DNA of 64,000 nt from Hemibagrus wyckioides (Eukaryota; Chordata; Actinopteri; Siluriformes; Bagridae): positions 26,731,401 through 26,795,400 of the forward strand of contig NC_080716.1 of assembly GCF_019097595.1 (NCBI RefSeq), written 5' to 3'. Both the position numbers and the translations under genes were made by a program. Shown piece after piece: positions 1 to 11,000 of the stretch; the first letter of the stretch is position 1; each line of letters begins with the position of its first letter. Below the pieces are notes generated by a model. It worked only from the letters and a program-made list of their open reading frames with translations. It made no database searches and was not told the DNA's origin.

Positions 1-242
1 ATGATATTTAAATGATTATGAATGAATTTAAAAATTATATCTAATTCCAAAGAGTTCAACTGAATTAAGAAGAGTAATGATCATTCATTTATGATCCAGT
101 GCATTTTTAATTTAATGGACATTGATAAATTTCGCAAAATTATTATGCAAGTATGAGAAGCTGGGCAAAGGGAGATATGTTACCTGTCTCTCACAGGTTT
201 TAGCTGCCTAAAGTAATGAACATTGTTAAATATGTTTTGCAG
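1..242 (+). other. Intron 11 tail of upstream desmoglein copy
   Basis: This stretch aligns by eye with 27,350-27,595, the end of intron 11 of the complete desmoglein gene downstream. Shared landmarks are the run reading gggcaaagggagatat and the acceptor context just before the exon. It shows that the duplicated unit extends left beyond the window. Confidence 0.7.
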
Positions 243-364
243 CAATTCCAGTGCTTTTGCTGGTGTGTGAGTGTGGAGCAGTTCCTGATATTAACCAGAC
301 TCTCCCCTTCGAACAAGAACAGAAACTTATCATCTATTACACTGAAGGCCAAGGAGAGGATAAG
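243..364 (+). pseudogene. Desmoglein paralogue exon: end of TM and start of cytoplasmic tail
   Basis: This is a 122-nt exon between a TTTTGCAG acceptor and a GTATAT donor, the same length and phase as exon 12 of the downstream desmoglein gene (27,596-27,717). It encodes the second half of a transmembrane helix (IPVLLLVCECG) and a juxtamembrane segment ending EGQGEDK. The exon is open and its splice sites are intact. The expected next exon (94 codons in the downstream gene) is missing, and the last exon survives only as a broken fragment at 3405-3600. The upstream gene is therefore either a 3'-truncated pseudogene or uses a different end. Its 5' part lies outside the window, so activity cannot be judged. 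Confidence 0.75.
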
Positions 365-479
365 GTATATATTATGCTTCATATTAGATTTCAGCCTCTC
401 AAGTGGAACAGATGTTTAATAGCACTTGCTGTGGCTATGCAACCAATCCAAACTAAAGAGTATGCGAAGACTGACAAAG

Positions 480-1960
480 TAGGAGGAGTTTCTCTGAAGG
501 TTTTATTGTTGCTGTTTTTTTGCTGCCCCGCTTGCAGCCATACTCAGATGTGTTGGCCTTGGTGCTGTGATTTCTTCAGTTCCACTGTTTTAAAGGGTTG
601 AGGAGTGGTTTTGTGTGGTTTGCGTGTGTGTGCTGCTGTCACAGGGCCCCTTCCCTTAGCACTGAGCCCCCATCTACCAGCTGTCCTGCCCATAGTGTTT
701 AGCTGTGCTACAGGCCATCTGTCTTTCCATGCTGCATCCCCACTTTGTGCTTGACCTGAAACATGAAAGTCTTGCAGAGAAATAAACCATGGAGTTACTG
801 GTGCAATTCACCTTGGGCTTACAGAGCAGTGGCATGGGTGAAGTTCAGGCCTGAAGAGGACCAGGTGCTTGTCTCCTTTGAAGCTCTGGTACAGGCCCCC
901 AGCCCAGTTTCTGATGCATTGTTCTGTAGTGGAAGGTCGAAGTCAGGGTTCGTCTGTATGGGATAGTTGACTAGAACTTCCTTGAGTTTGATAAACACCT
1001 GCTGTCGTGTCGTTGGTCCACCACATACAGTCTGGCTGACCTTGCTTGGTCAAGTCTGACGGGGGGGTAGTTAGGCTTGGGCACAATCACAATGGGGCTG
1101 GTCCATGGGCTGGTGGACTCCTTGATGGTGGCAAACCACCATGGTGAGAGGGGGTTTGATCTCATATTGAACCAACTGTGTGAGGAATTTGCCAGGAATT
1201 TGCATACTGCATTGAGGACTAGGAGCTGTACCTAATCACCCAGGCTGAACTCTCACAGCTGTGCTGGGTGATTGTAGGTGTGCTACTGCTCTCATAGGGC
1301 GGCCTCCATAGGCTCCTTAACGATGGAAGCCACTCTGTTAATTCATAAATCCTTGCATGTCTTGAACAAAGTCAATCATTGACCTGAATGGATTCACGAA
1401 GAGAACGTAGGGAAGGAGGAGGTCCCAGTTCCACCTTTCTTCATCTGTCACCCTCTGTAGCATCATCTTCAGTGTCTAGCTGGGCCACTCCATTTGGTGG
1501 TGCAAAATGGATGTCCTCAACCAACACAGATCCACAATTAGTGGAGAAACAAAGGGTGTACCTTGATTGGTGAGGATGTCCTTTGCAATGCCCACTCAAC
1601 TGAAGAGCATGAGGAGTTCCCTGGTGATGTTTCAGGAGGTAGACTTCCAAAGTGGTTCCAAGACTGCTTCTGGGTGGCAGGTGGCATGCTCCATGATGAC
1701 AAGTATGTACTCATGTCCCCAAGCTGAATTTGATAGCAGCCCAACAAGATCCATGCATTCACTCAAATTGGATGCCATTAATGGGGAGAGGGTTTAAGGG
1801 TGCTGGTGCTGGCTTCCAGGGTGTCACGTGTTGAAGCACCTTTAGCAAAAGGCCTGCATCCATGCCAGGCCAGGTGAGTCGATCCTGCAGTTTTGACCGA
1901 CTAAAGCACTGTTGAGCCAACCTCTGCCCACCTCCTACTGTACAGTCAAAAAACAGCTTA
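480..1960 (-). mobile_element. Decayed Ty3/gypsy relic, integrase before RT (Gmr1-like order)
   Basis: Read on the minus strand from high to low coordinates, fragments appear in this order: integrase zinc-finger/core start (WPGMDAG near 1,860; PAPAPLNPLP near 1,800), integrase core (GTPFVS near 1,560), integrase C-terminal part (about 1,390-1,190), RT start (SPWTSPIVIVPKPN near 1,100), RNase H start (NNASETGLGA near 920) and RNase H end (LQDFH near 770). Stops and frameshifts break every domain, so it is dead. INT before RT is the inverse of ordinary Ty3/gypsy elements and matches the described Gmr1-like group. It was inserted into the intron after exon 243-364; homology with the downstream intron stops near 392. 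Confidence 0.75.
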
Positions 1961-2159
1961 CTTTACTACCACACCAAGAGGAGAGGTGAGCTCCTAGTTG
2001 ATCTGCTGGGTTGCTACAGCACACTCAAGGGCATTGAGCATCTCTTTAGGATTAGTGGCCCCCTGTAGTCCCCAAGCTTTCCTTCCTCCAGTAGTAGGGC
2101 CCATAAAAACCAGTGCCTGGCTACATGCTAGGACACTTCTTTGGCTCTGAGGGCCTCAT

Positions 2160-3060
2160 TTCATGTCCACCCTTGTTTTATCTTCATCATCCTGATAGAT
2201 GGCAACAAATTTATATCAAGAATATCGCAGTACATTTTTTCATTCATCCTTCCTATATGAAGTGTGCTAGCACTGTATGCTGAAAACCAGCCCCACACCA
2301 TGATGTTCCCACCTTCAAACTTTGGTATGGTGTTTTTAGAGTGATGTGCAGTGCCATTTGTCCTCCAAACATGGTGTGTATTACAGCATACAAAGCATTC
2401 AATTTTGTTCTCATCTGACCAGATTATATTCCACCAGTATTTCACAGGCTTGTCTGAATATTGTGCAGCAAACTTTAAACAAGCTTCAACTTGCTTCAGC
2501 AATGGAGTCTTGCATGGTGAGCGTGCATACAGGCAATGGCAGTTGAGTGCATTACTTATTGTTTTCTTTAAAAATTGTATCTGCTAATTCCATCTGGTCT
2601 GGGCTGGTTTATGGTGAAATGATGTTCTATTCACTTCCAGATTATGGCCCCAACAGTGCTCAGTGGAACATTCTGAAGTTTTGAAATCCTTCTTTAACCA
2701 ATGCCATCAGTATGTTTTACAACTGTAATGTTGCAAAAGTCTTGAGAAAGCTCTTTGCTTCTTACCCATCATGAGATGTTTCTTGTGTGATACATTGGTA
2801 ATGAGACACCTTTTTATAGGCTATCATTTGGGACTGATTTTAATTTGCACTGACAAATGGGCAGGACTGCTTTATAATTATTGATTGACTTCAGTTGGTG
2901 TCTTGGCTTCCATGCCTTTTTGCACCTCCCTTTCATCATGTGTTCAATATTTTTTGTGTCTTATTTTACATTATTACACATAACTTAATTAATGAACAAC
3001 TGTGGTTTGACTTTTTTGTATATTTGGATTGAACATCTGGTGAAAAGTATACATTTATGA
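2160..3060 (-). mobile_element. Tc1-like transposon relic
   Basis: On the minus strand an open stretch of about 113 codons (2,502-2,161) carries Tc1 transposase landmarks: WSDENK (second catalytic Asp region), VWRTNGTAHH, NTIPKFEGGNIMVWG. Upstream sequence to about 2,830 continues the family with stops and frameshifts. AT-rich sequence to about 3,060 probably holds the terminal part, but no clear inverted-repeat pair was found. It is inactive. Confidence 0.7.
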
Positions 3061-3350
3061 TATACAATTTGACAGCAGTGACATATGGATTCCGTCTAGT
3101 ATAATGTTATCTTCTGTTTTTATAGTTTTAGGAATTAATTCACCTGCATAAAGAGGAGAAATAGTAAGACATAAGAAACTGATTGCATTCAATAGATTAT
3201 TAAAATTCTCCTAATTATTGGTTGATATATTTTTGACATAACCCCTCCTACCTTGCAGTGCTTTGACAAGTATTAGTAGCATCAGACTAATGGCAATGAA
3301 AATGATTAAATGAAACAAATAATTGGAATTAATCATATTGTCACTCAGGA
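3061..3350 (+). other. Duplicated intron 12 sequence
   Basis: This block matches 28,496-28,775 in intron 12 of the complete desmoglein gene. Both contain a stretch about tatacattt/tgacagca, a cacctg-taaagagga stretch, and gcatcagactaatggc followed by caatgaaaatg. Homology stops near 3,350, about 130 nt before the point corresponding to exon 13, placing one edge of a deletion here. Confidence 0.7.
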
Positions 3351-3404
3351 TTGAACCAAGGACCCTGAACCTACTAAGCAATAAAATACAACATGACTTT
3401 CATC

Positions 3405-3600
3405 CAGCGCCTCCTCCACCACCCAAGTCACAACTACAAATTATGCAGAGAATAGAAGCAGTAAAAGTGCTATACCAGCAGCAACTGCAGGCCAAACTCT
3501 GCCTGTCCAGCAGCCAACTCTCTAACTTTCCTCACTCTTAGGCTACTTTGAGCCTCAGGGCACCATTTCTGGTAGGGTTGTGTAGAGCTCTACATCCAAC
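3405..3600 (+). pseudogene. Broken last-exon remnant of upstream desmoglein copy
   Basis: This matches two parts of the downstream gene's last exon: about 31,525-31,640 (Ser/Thr-rich tail, starting catccagc) and then, after a jump, about 31,885-31,920 (the GAGCCTCAG stretch). In the frame used by the intact gene it reads SSTTQVTT..NYAEN.. and reaches a stop (taa) near 3,530. With exon 13 and the first half of exon 14 missing, the C-terminal catenin-binding segment cannot be made from this copy. Confidence 0.75.
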
Positions 3601-4144
3601 TCGTAATGCAACTACATACACACTCACATATTACATGCCACATTCTACAGCTATTATTGCTGTAGACACTAATAAAAAAAAAGATGAAAAGTTTTTGACC
3701 TTATGCCAAGAAAGATGACCTTATGCCAATTCTCTACGGCCCAATCCTTATGGTCTTTTGCAAACTTCAGCCTGGTTCTTCTTTGTTTCTCATTGATGAA
3801 GGTTTTTTTTTCTAGCTTTGCATGACTTCAGTCCTGCATCTAGGAGCCTGTTTCGAAGAGTCCTTGCCATGCATTTCACTCCAGTGGCCCATTCTTTTTG
3901 TAGGTCACATCTTATGGTTGTTAAGTGACATTCATCCCTGTCAGTGTTAAGTTGACAGTCATCCCTGTCAGTGGAGTCACTTTCACATTTTGCTGGTCTG
4001 TAGTTTTGTTGTTTTTAATGTCTGCAGCTTGACCTTGTTCTTATGAAGTGCTGTCTTTGACATTTTATGGATGTACGCAACCTGACACTCACTGTATAGC
4101 TCTGCCAAAAAAACCATATGCTTCTAGTATGTTCTAAATATGCT
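3601..4144. other. Intergenic, old repeat-like DNA
   Basis: No coding exon is recognised. The part about 3,780-3,900 (ggttttttttctagctttgcatgacttc and onward) has the look of an old dispersed fish repeat, but I cannot name it. Confidence 0.3.
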
Positions 4145-4297
4145 TTAGAGCAAGGATGTACAATCTTATGTGCAAAGGGCCAGTGTAGATCAGTTGTTTA
4201 AAAAGGTGGAATCAGGTGTGGCTCCTGCTTTATTGGAATAAAAACCTGCACCCACACTGGTCCTTTACGGAAAAAATTGGACACCCCTGGTTTAAAC
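4145..4297. mobile_element. Short hAT-like MITE
   Basis: The ends are inverted copies: the left end contains caaggatgtacaatctta and an aaagggccagtgt stretch; the right end contains acactggtccttt and ends near ggacacccctgg. About 150 bp with no coding capacity, so a non-autonomous miniature element. The hAT assignment is by resemblance of the terminal sequence. Confidence 0.5.
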
Positions 4298-4317
4298 AAA
4301 CATGCCCAGTAGCATGT

Positions 4318-4511
4318 TCCAGTAGGAGCATAAACAAGCTTCAGTTAGTCCAGAACGCAGAAGCTAAAGTGCTAAATAGAACCAGAAGATATGAACACAT
4401 CACTCCTATCTTAGTCACACTGCATTGGCTCCCAGTCAAATTTTGCATTGATTATAAAATACTATTACTGGCCTATAAAGCACTAAATGGTCTCAGGCCT
4501 ATACGGCATCA
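4318..4511 (+). mobile_element. L2/CR1-type LINE fragment (end of reverse transcriptase ORF)
   Basis: An open frame reads LQLVQNAEAKVLNRT, HITPILVTLHWLPV, DYKILLLAYKALNG, the conserved block near the end of ORF2 in L2-like LINEs of fish. Continuity is lost at 4,511 where a DNA transposon begins. Only this fragment is present. Confidence 0.75.
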
Positions 4512-5549
4512 TATAGTGGACTTCAATGGTGCCTGTGAGTTTGAACTTTGAAAATGCAGTTTAAATGCAGCTTCAAAGGGCTCTAAATGATCCCAGCCAG
4601 AGAAGAACGGTCTTATCTAGTGAAACCGATTGGTCATTTTCTTAGAAAAATGAAAATTTTATACTTTTATCACAAAAGCTCATCTAGCACTAGCTCTGGG
4701 ATACGTGTGCGCAATGCTACTTAATCACATCGAAAGGTCACATGTGACATAGGCAGAAAAACAGACACAGTGTTTACAAAGCGAACAAGGAAGTGCCAAT
4801 AAGTCAAATGCTCTTTACTAACAAAAAGTTACAATGATGTCAGACAATTTTACACAGCTGGAATACACAGACAAGGAACTCAGACAGAGAGAGGAGACTG
4901 CTTTGGTGACACGTCAAGCCTCTGAAGCCATCACGTTCAAATGAGACGTGGAGGTGCACATGGGGAAAATGCTAACCATTGCCAATGGAGCAGGAATCTC
5001 AATGCTGTCATGAATTGATCATATCTATTCCACTGTTGGAAAGAATCAGCAAGTCAGGTGGTGAGACTACTATTACAGAAGACAGTGGTTTTTCACCATT
5101 ACTGAGTGTCAGCATCTTGGAGGTGTTTTTCAGTTTGCCCCGAATAAAGGAGATGCCGTCTGAGGCCACAAGGACCTGGTGGAACCCTAAGAGTAGAGTA
5201 AGCATCCCATTTAGCTACATACTACAGCTATATTTTTTTAAACAAATTATTCACTGCACATTGGGTCTGTAGTTCCGCCTACGTCACACATGACCTTCCC
5301 ACGTGATAACGTAGTACGTAGCGTCACAGACACGTATCCCAGAGCTAGTGCTAGACAAGCTTTTGTGGTTAAAATGTATACAATTTTTTTATTTTTCTAA
5401 AAAAAATGACTATGATCTTGAATGAAAATGATCATTTCACTAGATAAGACCCTTCTTCCTCGGCTGGGATGGTTTAGAGCCCTTTAAAGCTGCATTTAAA
5501 CTGCATTTTGGAAGTTCAAACTTGCGGGCACCAAGTGAAGTCCACTATA
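4512..5549. mobile_element. DNA transposon with about 270-bp inverted ends
   Basis: The left end begins tatagtggacttcaatgg and the right end finishes agtgaagtccactata. The similarity continues inward about 270 bp on each side (for example the aaatgcagtttaaatgcagc stretch and cactagctctgggatacgtgt), with mismatches. The middle (about 4,800-5,260) has no intact ORF. It interrupts the L2 fragment at 4,318-4,511. The superfamily is not assigned. Confidence 0.65.
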
Positions 5550-5699
5550 TGGAGAAAAACCCTGAAATGTTTTCCTCAAAAAACATAATTTCTTTACAAT
5601 TGAAGAAAGACATGAACATCTTGGATGACAAGGGGGTGAATTATTTGTAGATTTTTGTTCTGTAAGTGAACTTCTCCTTTATCTTTCTCTCTCTGTCTC

Positions 5700-6345
5700 T
5701 CTGTCTTTCTCTGTCAAGCTATACGGCCCACCTCCAAGCTCCCAGTGTTCTAAGTTTCCAGTGTGACCACTGGCTCTACCCTTGGTTGGAGTCTCATCGC
5801 TTGGTGGTACTTACTGATGCTATGCATGAATCTGTGTGAACAGCCTGTGACCAGAAGACAGCCGTGGACAGATCCACTTGGAGACTATCACACTCTCATG
5901 GATCTGCTATTACACCTGTTAGCTTGCAACAGCAAGGAATTATTGTCTATAATGAACTCAGAAACTACACTGACCTAATAGTTCCTCATGAGCCCTTGGT
6001 TGCTGTAGTAAAAAGGACATTATTCAATTACATTTACATTATTTACTGTATAGTGTCACCCAACTGAGGATGGGTTTCTTCTGAGCCTGGTTTCTCTCAA
6101 GGTTTCTTCTTTATATCATCTCAGAGAGTTTTTCCTTACCACTGTAGCCACAGACTTGCTCATTATGGATAAATAGAGATAAAATAGGGATAAAATAGTA
6201 ATTTTAATTGAAACTTCATAATTTTTTTCCTTCTCTGTTTCTATACTTCCGGAAAGCTGCTTTGAGACATGCTTTGTCTCTATTTGATGTCCAGTGTTAA
6301 AAGCGCTATACAAATAATTTGAATTTAATTGAATTGAATTGAACT
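5700..6345 (+). repeat. LINE-type 3' tail repeat, copy 1
   Basis: This is a fish dispersed repeat ending with the characteristic sequence about gaggatgggttt.., ctcaaggtttcttct, then gctttgagaca and aagcgctatacaaataa, finishing in a TTGAA-type short tandem. The same family occurs inverted at 16,500-17,170 (shared ccaagctcccagtgttct) and its tail again at 63,118-63,270. It looks like the 3' end of an L2-related non-LTR element or a SINE sharing that tail. Confidence 0.6.
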
Positions 6346-6359
6346 GGACTGGAAGAAAG

Positions 6360-6620
6360 CCATTAATTAATTCTGGACTTGCATAAAGATCTGGATTCTC
6401 TATATTTATCCTGGTCAGGATTATGGTGGTTCCAGAGTCTATCCTGGGTATGTCACTCAATCATAGGCATACATACACAACTTAACACCTGGGGACAATT
6501 TAGCCTAGCCAATACACCTATTTGGATGAGGGAGGAGGCCATAAAATATGCAGGTAACCAACATGGATAAAGAGGAGCAGTTCTAGGTATAAACTCATGA
6601 TATGCTTGTCTCTAACTTGA
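6360..6620 (+). repeat. Degenerate SINE-like dispersed repeat
   Basis: The phrases agagtctatcctggg, acacctggggacaattta and gatgagggaggaggcc resemble the body of a common fish SINE-type repeat. No tRNA-like head is recognisable, so this is a decayed fragment. Confidence 0.35.
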
Positions 6621-6699
6621 TCTGAGAATTTCATGAAGGCACCCTGATGTTCCCAGCCTTCAAATCAGGGGGAGGACAAGGAAAGTTTATGCCTGAAGT

Positions 6700-7145
6700 G
6701 TGAGCCCATCCTTCAATGGACTCCAATTCCTAACGGACAATATGGACTACTGCACTAGATTAAACTCCCCACAACACACACACTTTCGCACTAAGCTTGT
6801 GATTGAATATATCTGTGTTCACTATACTCTCTATATACTCACTATACTATATATTCACAGACTGTTTATAAGGACTTTCATTCATTCACTACACTGCAAA
6901 CTATGTGCTCAGTTTACACAAGTTTCTTTCTTTACCAAGACTTTGTTTGTTGTGCTAATTTTATCATTTGATCATTGTTTCTGTTTCATGTTCCCTGTGT
7001 TTTGTGTCTACCTCTATTGTGTCTGGCACTGATCTCCTGACCACAATATTGTTTTGGGCTGCCATTTTTGATTCTCTGTCCGAGTTATGCATTAAAAATC
7101 TCTCTTATCTGCATTTGCCCCTGCCCCGGCAAGTGTACTGTGATA
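6700..7145 (+). mobile_element. Possible LTR remnant
   Basis: T/C-rich sequence with a run resembling fish Ty3/gypsy LTR R-U5 sequence (gcattaaaaatctctcttatctgc near 7,090). No matching second LTR or clear ends were found, so this is tentative; it could be ordinary intergenic DNA. Confidence 0.25.
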
Positions 7146-7309
7146 GTGGATTTATCTTGTTTAATCACGAGTCCCTAACATGTGGAATAGAAGAATATAA
7201 CACCATTTTAAGTGATTGCAGACTTGCTCAGCATATCTGGAAGGACTTCATTAAGGAACTGGAATACAGAAGTCACTCAGGAGAGGCCATATTCTGTCAA
7301 ATTGACAAA

Positions 7310-7580
7310 AGGTGTTTCTAATGGCTAGTTTCCATATGTCATCCTCTGTGATGTGGATGAGGTTATATGCATTTCCCAAGTCCAACTTGGTGAATATGCA
7401 TGCCTCTTGGAGTTGCTCTAGGGCTGATGGAACCAGTGAAAGAGAGCAACAATATTTTATGGAGACAAGATTAAATCAAGTCAAGGCATGCCTGAGTTCA
7501 CCCCAAAATTCTTTTCCACTAAAAAGAATCAAACCCATATGCGTGACATGGAGGGTCGAATGTAGACTAGTTTAAGGCAC
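7310..7580 (-). mobile_element. Ty3/gypsy reverse transcriptase fragment
   Basis: On the minus strand the frame reads [21 protein letters not shown], then [14 protein letters not shown], the fingers-palm block of a Ty3/gypsy reverse transcriptase (family form TKLDLRNAYHLVRI). It is about 90 codons with stops on either side: an old relic separate from the element at 480-1960. Confidence 0.7.
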
Positions 7581-8017
7581 CTCCTCCAAAAAATCTTCTA
7601 TGGCCTGATTTAGTTATGCAGATGTGTGGTGCCTATGGCACTTTTCTAACTTGGAACTTACAGTAACAAAATGGAATTTCAATGTAAATCTGATATAAAA
7701 AAAAATCACCTTAACTTTAAAAAGAATTTTCACATGATTTGTCCATTAAGGAAGATATGAACATGCTTTGTAGAGTATCGTAGCAGCAGGATTGGGAAAC
7801 TCATGATTTTTTCTTGCAGGATCAAGAAAATATATCTATTTATATGTCAGTCTTCCAGGGTGACTCCTTCTCTGTAGTGCCCAATGATGTGATGGAGCCA
7901 CACTCTGGCACCACCCACACTCTGGATACAAAACATAGAGCTCTAGCTGCAGCACTCACACTAACACACTAACACTCACACTGACACATCCCGCTACTTT
8001 TGAGAATTACTGTTTTG
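7581..8017 (+). promoter_or_regulatory. Upstream region of desmoglein gene
   Basis: Non-coding sequence before the desmoglein start codon at 8018. A short tandem of cactcaca/cactaacac units lies at about 7,955-7,990, and a weak TATA-like gatacaaaa at about 7,923. No transcription start can be fixed from sequence alone. Confidence 0.3.
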
Positions 8018-8068
8018 ATGACAATGTTTCTAACTTTCTGCATTTTCACAACCATGTTCTCTACTACT
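8018..8068 (+). CDS. dsg2: dsg exon 1: signal peptide
   Basis: Encodes 17 residues, hydrophobic after the start ([10 protein letters not shown]), ending at a GTAAGT donor. This ATG is chosen because it is followed by a signal-type sequence and splices in phase 0 to the propeptide exon. Confidence 0.75.
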
Positions 8069-11000
8069 GTAAGTATTTCACATGTTATTTGGGTTAAAAT
8101 GTTAACATACTTATTTATTATTTTGTTTTGGGGTATTTGTCTGTTAGTTTGGTTACTTATTTATAATGCTTTATAAAAAATAGTTCCATATGTGTTGGTT
8201 CTATTGGGTAAGAATTGATTGTTTGTTTAGTATGGTTTACATGGTTACTTTTGAGAAAATCACTAGTAAAATGCACTTAAAATGTTATAGCTCTTAGACA
8301 GTGGGTTGTCAAGTCATTATAACTTTAATTGAAAAGACATCCCTGAAGTCCTGGCTGTGTTTCATGAGAACTATGACATCATGTTTCTTTAACTGCTTAA
8401 GTGTGATTTCTGTTTATGAATATGTTTATGAAAGTGTGATATATTGTGTGATGTATTTGTGCATGAACAGGTAATCTGGGTTAAGGCTAATAAAACAGAC
8501 CTACAAACTCTTCATCGACAGAAAAGAAATTGGATCCTCCCTCCAAAAAGACTGTTTGAAAACGTGAATTATACCAATGAAAAATTTATTGCCAAAGTGA
8601 GTATTTATATGATATTTATATTTATATAGATTATATTTATTCACAACAATATGAATAATTATTACATGCTCTCATTAAGGTCACTGAATATCATGAAAGG
8701 TTACTGAATGTGAAATTATGTATTAAAGGAAAAAATTAAGTGCTTACACATTGCATTATAATTCTTACTGCAACTGTTTTAAAGGCACAAGAAAAAATGT
8801 AAAAATATAAAAAATACTACTATAAATATTGTAGCTTTTCAATTCTTTCTTTATATTCTAAAGCTATTCTTTAGACTTAGATTTTTAAAGAATGATTCAA
8901 ATATTAAAAAGAAGCAGAAGAAGAAGAAGAAGTGATAATTTGATTTACGGCTGAATTTCTCAGAATTTCTGGTAATTGTTTACATGTTTTCCAAACATTT
9001 AAAGCCTCTAACAAGGATTTTGCCATGTGTTTTGTACACATAATTATCTGGTTAATTCTTTGTTTCCTTATCCTTCACGCTGAGCACAGATTCAAAAGAC
9101 TAGAGCTGGTCATGAGTATTCTACTCATTTATTTACGGTTCATTTCCATTTAGCTGACTTCCTGTAAAGAATAGTCAAGTACAAGGACATCATGGAGTTT
9201 GAATTCAAGATCATCACAATTCAAGATCATCATTTCAATTCTTGATGCAAAGTTTAGGGTCAAAATGATTGATGCCAAGTGACATGATACTTGAAGATAT
9301 TGCTATATTTTTATTTACAAAAAATATTAATAAATAGATATGATACTGGCCATGTTTCTTGGCATTTACCTTAAATGGCATCAATGCATAATGTTATATT
9401 GTAGTGAAAGTTGTTTCTTAATGTATATATGAAATAAAGATAATGATATATATTAAAATATAGTTTCTAATAATTTCTATAAATACTTTTTTAATATTCT
9501 ATATATATATATATATATAAAATTAAACTGTACTAAGCCTATAACCCAAAGAAGTTAAGGATTTAAAAAAGGCAGCTCAGGCATTCTTGATAGTAGTGCC
9601 AGTTGAATGCATCACTGACTTTCACATTAGACCTGGATAAGAGCTCCTGTACTACAAGACTGGCACAAAAATGGCTTTTGTTTTGTTTTGTATGTTTTTC
9701 TTTTTAGTCTGTTTCTCTTATGAACACACTTTATATTTAGGCAGAATAAAACAACAGATTATATCTTGAATATCGTTAGTCACGATCAGCATACCTGACT
9801 ATGGGAGTTACTCATGTCTTCCAGAGAATTCAGCATGTCTCTCTTTCAAGCATGAAGTAAAGATGGAAAAGGGTTTTTCCATGAGTCATCCATGGTAAAC
9901 ATTTAAGTTAAGTGTTGTGTTACATGAAAAATATAATAAAATGTTAGAATATTATATTCAAAATTATACAAAAAAAGGATTTGTACACTCAATAGTGGCT
10001 TTATTAAAGGTTACTTATGGTGTTTTGAACATACTTTGTTTCACAGAATTCTCTTTAATGTTAAATATTCTGTAAATGAAAACTTTTATAGAGCCCTTTT
10101 GTTGAATTACAGCAAATATTTTAAAAAAGTAAGTTCAGTATTGGCTATAGTAACTGTATTGTGTTTAAAGGTTGTTTTGTACTTAAAAAGTTTTCTTAGC
10201 CTTAAGTCTGGATTTCATCAGAGTTGCATATAATGAAAGACTACAAGATGTTTTTCCACTACAATGATATGTCCTGCCCCTCTTGACCATAATTCAAGTT
10301 GAGTTCCTGCAAAAATTATGGAGAGGAAATGTTTGTGCATAAATGCCATGATGTTTAATTGTCTGTTACTGTCAGAATCCATCAAAAATGGGCTGTCTAT
10401 TTCTGATAAACACACTGCAATTCTATTTTGGTAATAAACACTGCAATCCCACAGTTTGGAGTATTCAAAGTGGAGTTTAAATATTGCTTCACTTGCCCAA
10501 ATCTCATACCAGTGCACTAAATAGCAGATTAAATTGTACACAGTTGTAGGTTAGCAATAAAGAATATAAAGGACATATTAGTGCTATAAAGAACATACTG
10601 TTTTACCATACTATTTACTATGCTACTGTTTAGGACACAGGCTTAACTTGAGATCTACTGTTGATATCTAATGACATCTGTCTAATATTAGTATAGAAGA
10701 CTGAAAATGGACACTAGTGCGTAATACTGCAAGTTTGCTCATTAAGGCCACTTACTGCATTTGATGTGAATGCAAAAATAAAAAGAGCAATAAACAACAA
10801 ACAAAGTTTGCAACAGTCTCTATCAGTTTTAGAGAATGCTCTTAATGCAGTTGAGGTCTTTACTTTGACTTGGTCATTTCAAAATCTTGATTTTTTTTCT
10901 TCTTAAGCCATGCGGATGTCCATTTACCAATTTCATTCCTGTTTAAGCATATTTTGTCTTAAGAATATTCTAGTATAATGTTGAGTTCATCTTTATCACT

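Noticed and set aside
4979..5272. 97-codon frame inside the long-TIR transposon
   Set aside because: No recognised domain and it runs into the inverted end; probably non-coding or a decayed transposase remnant.
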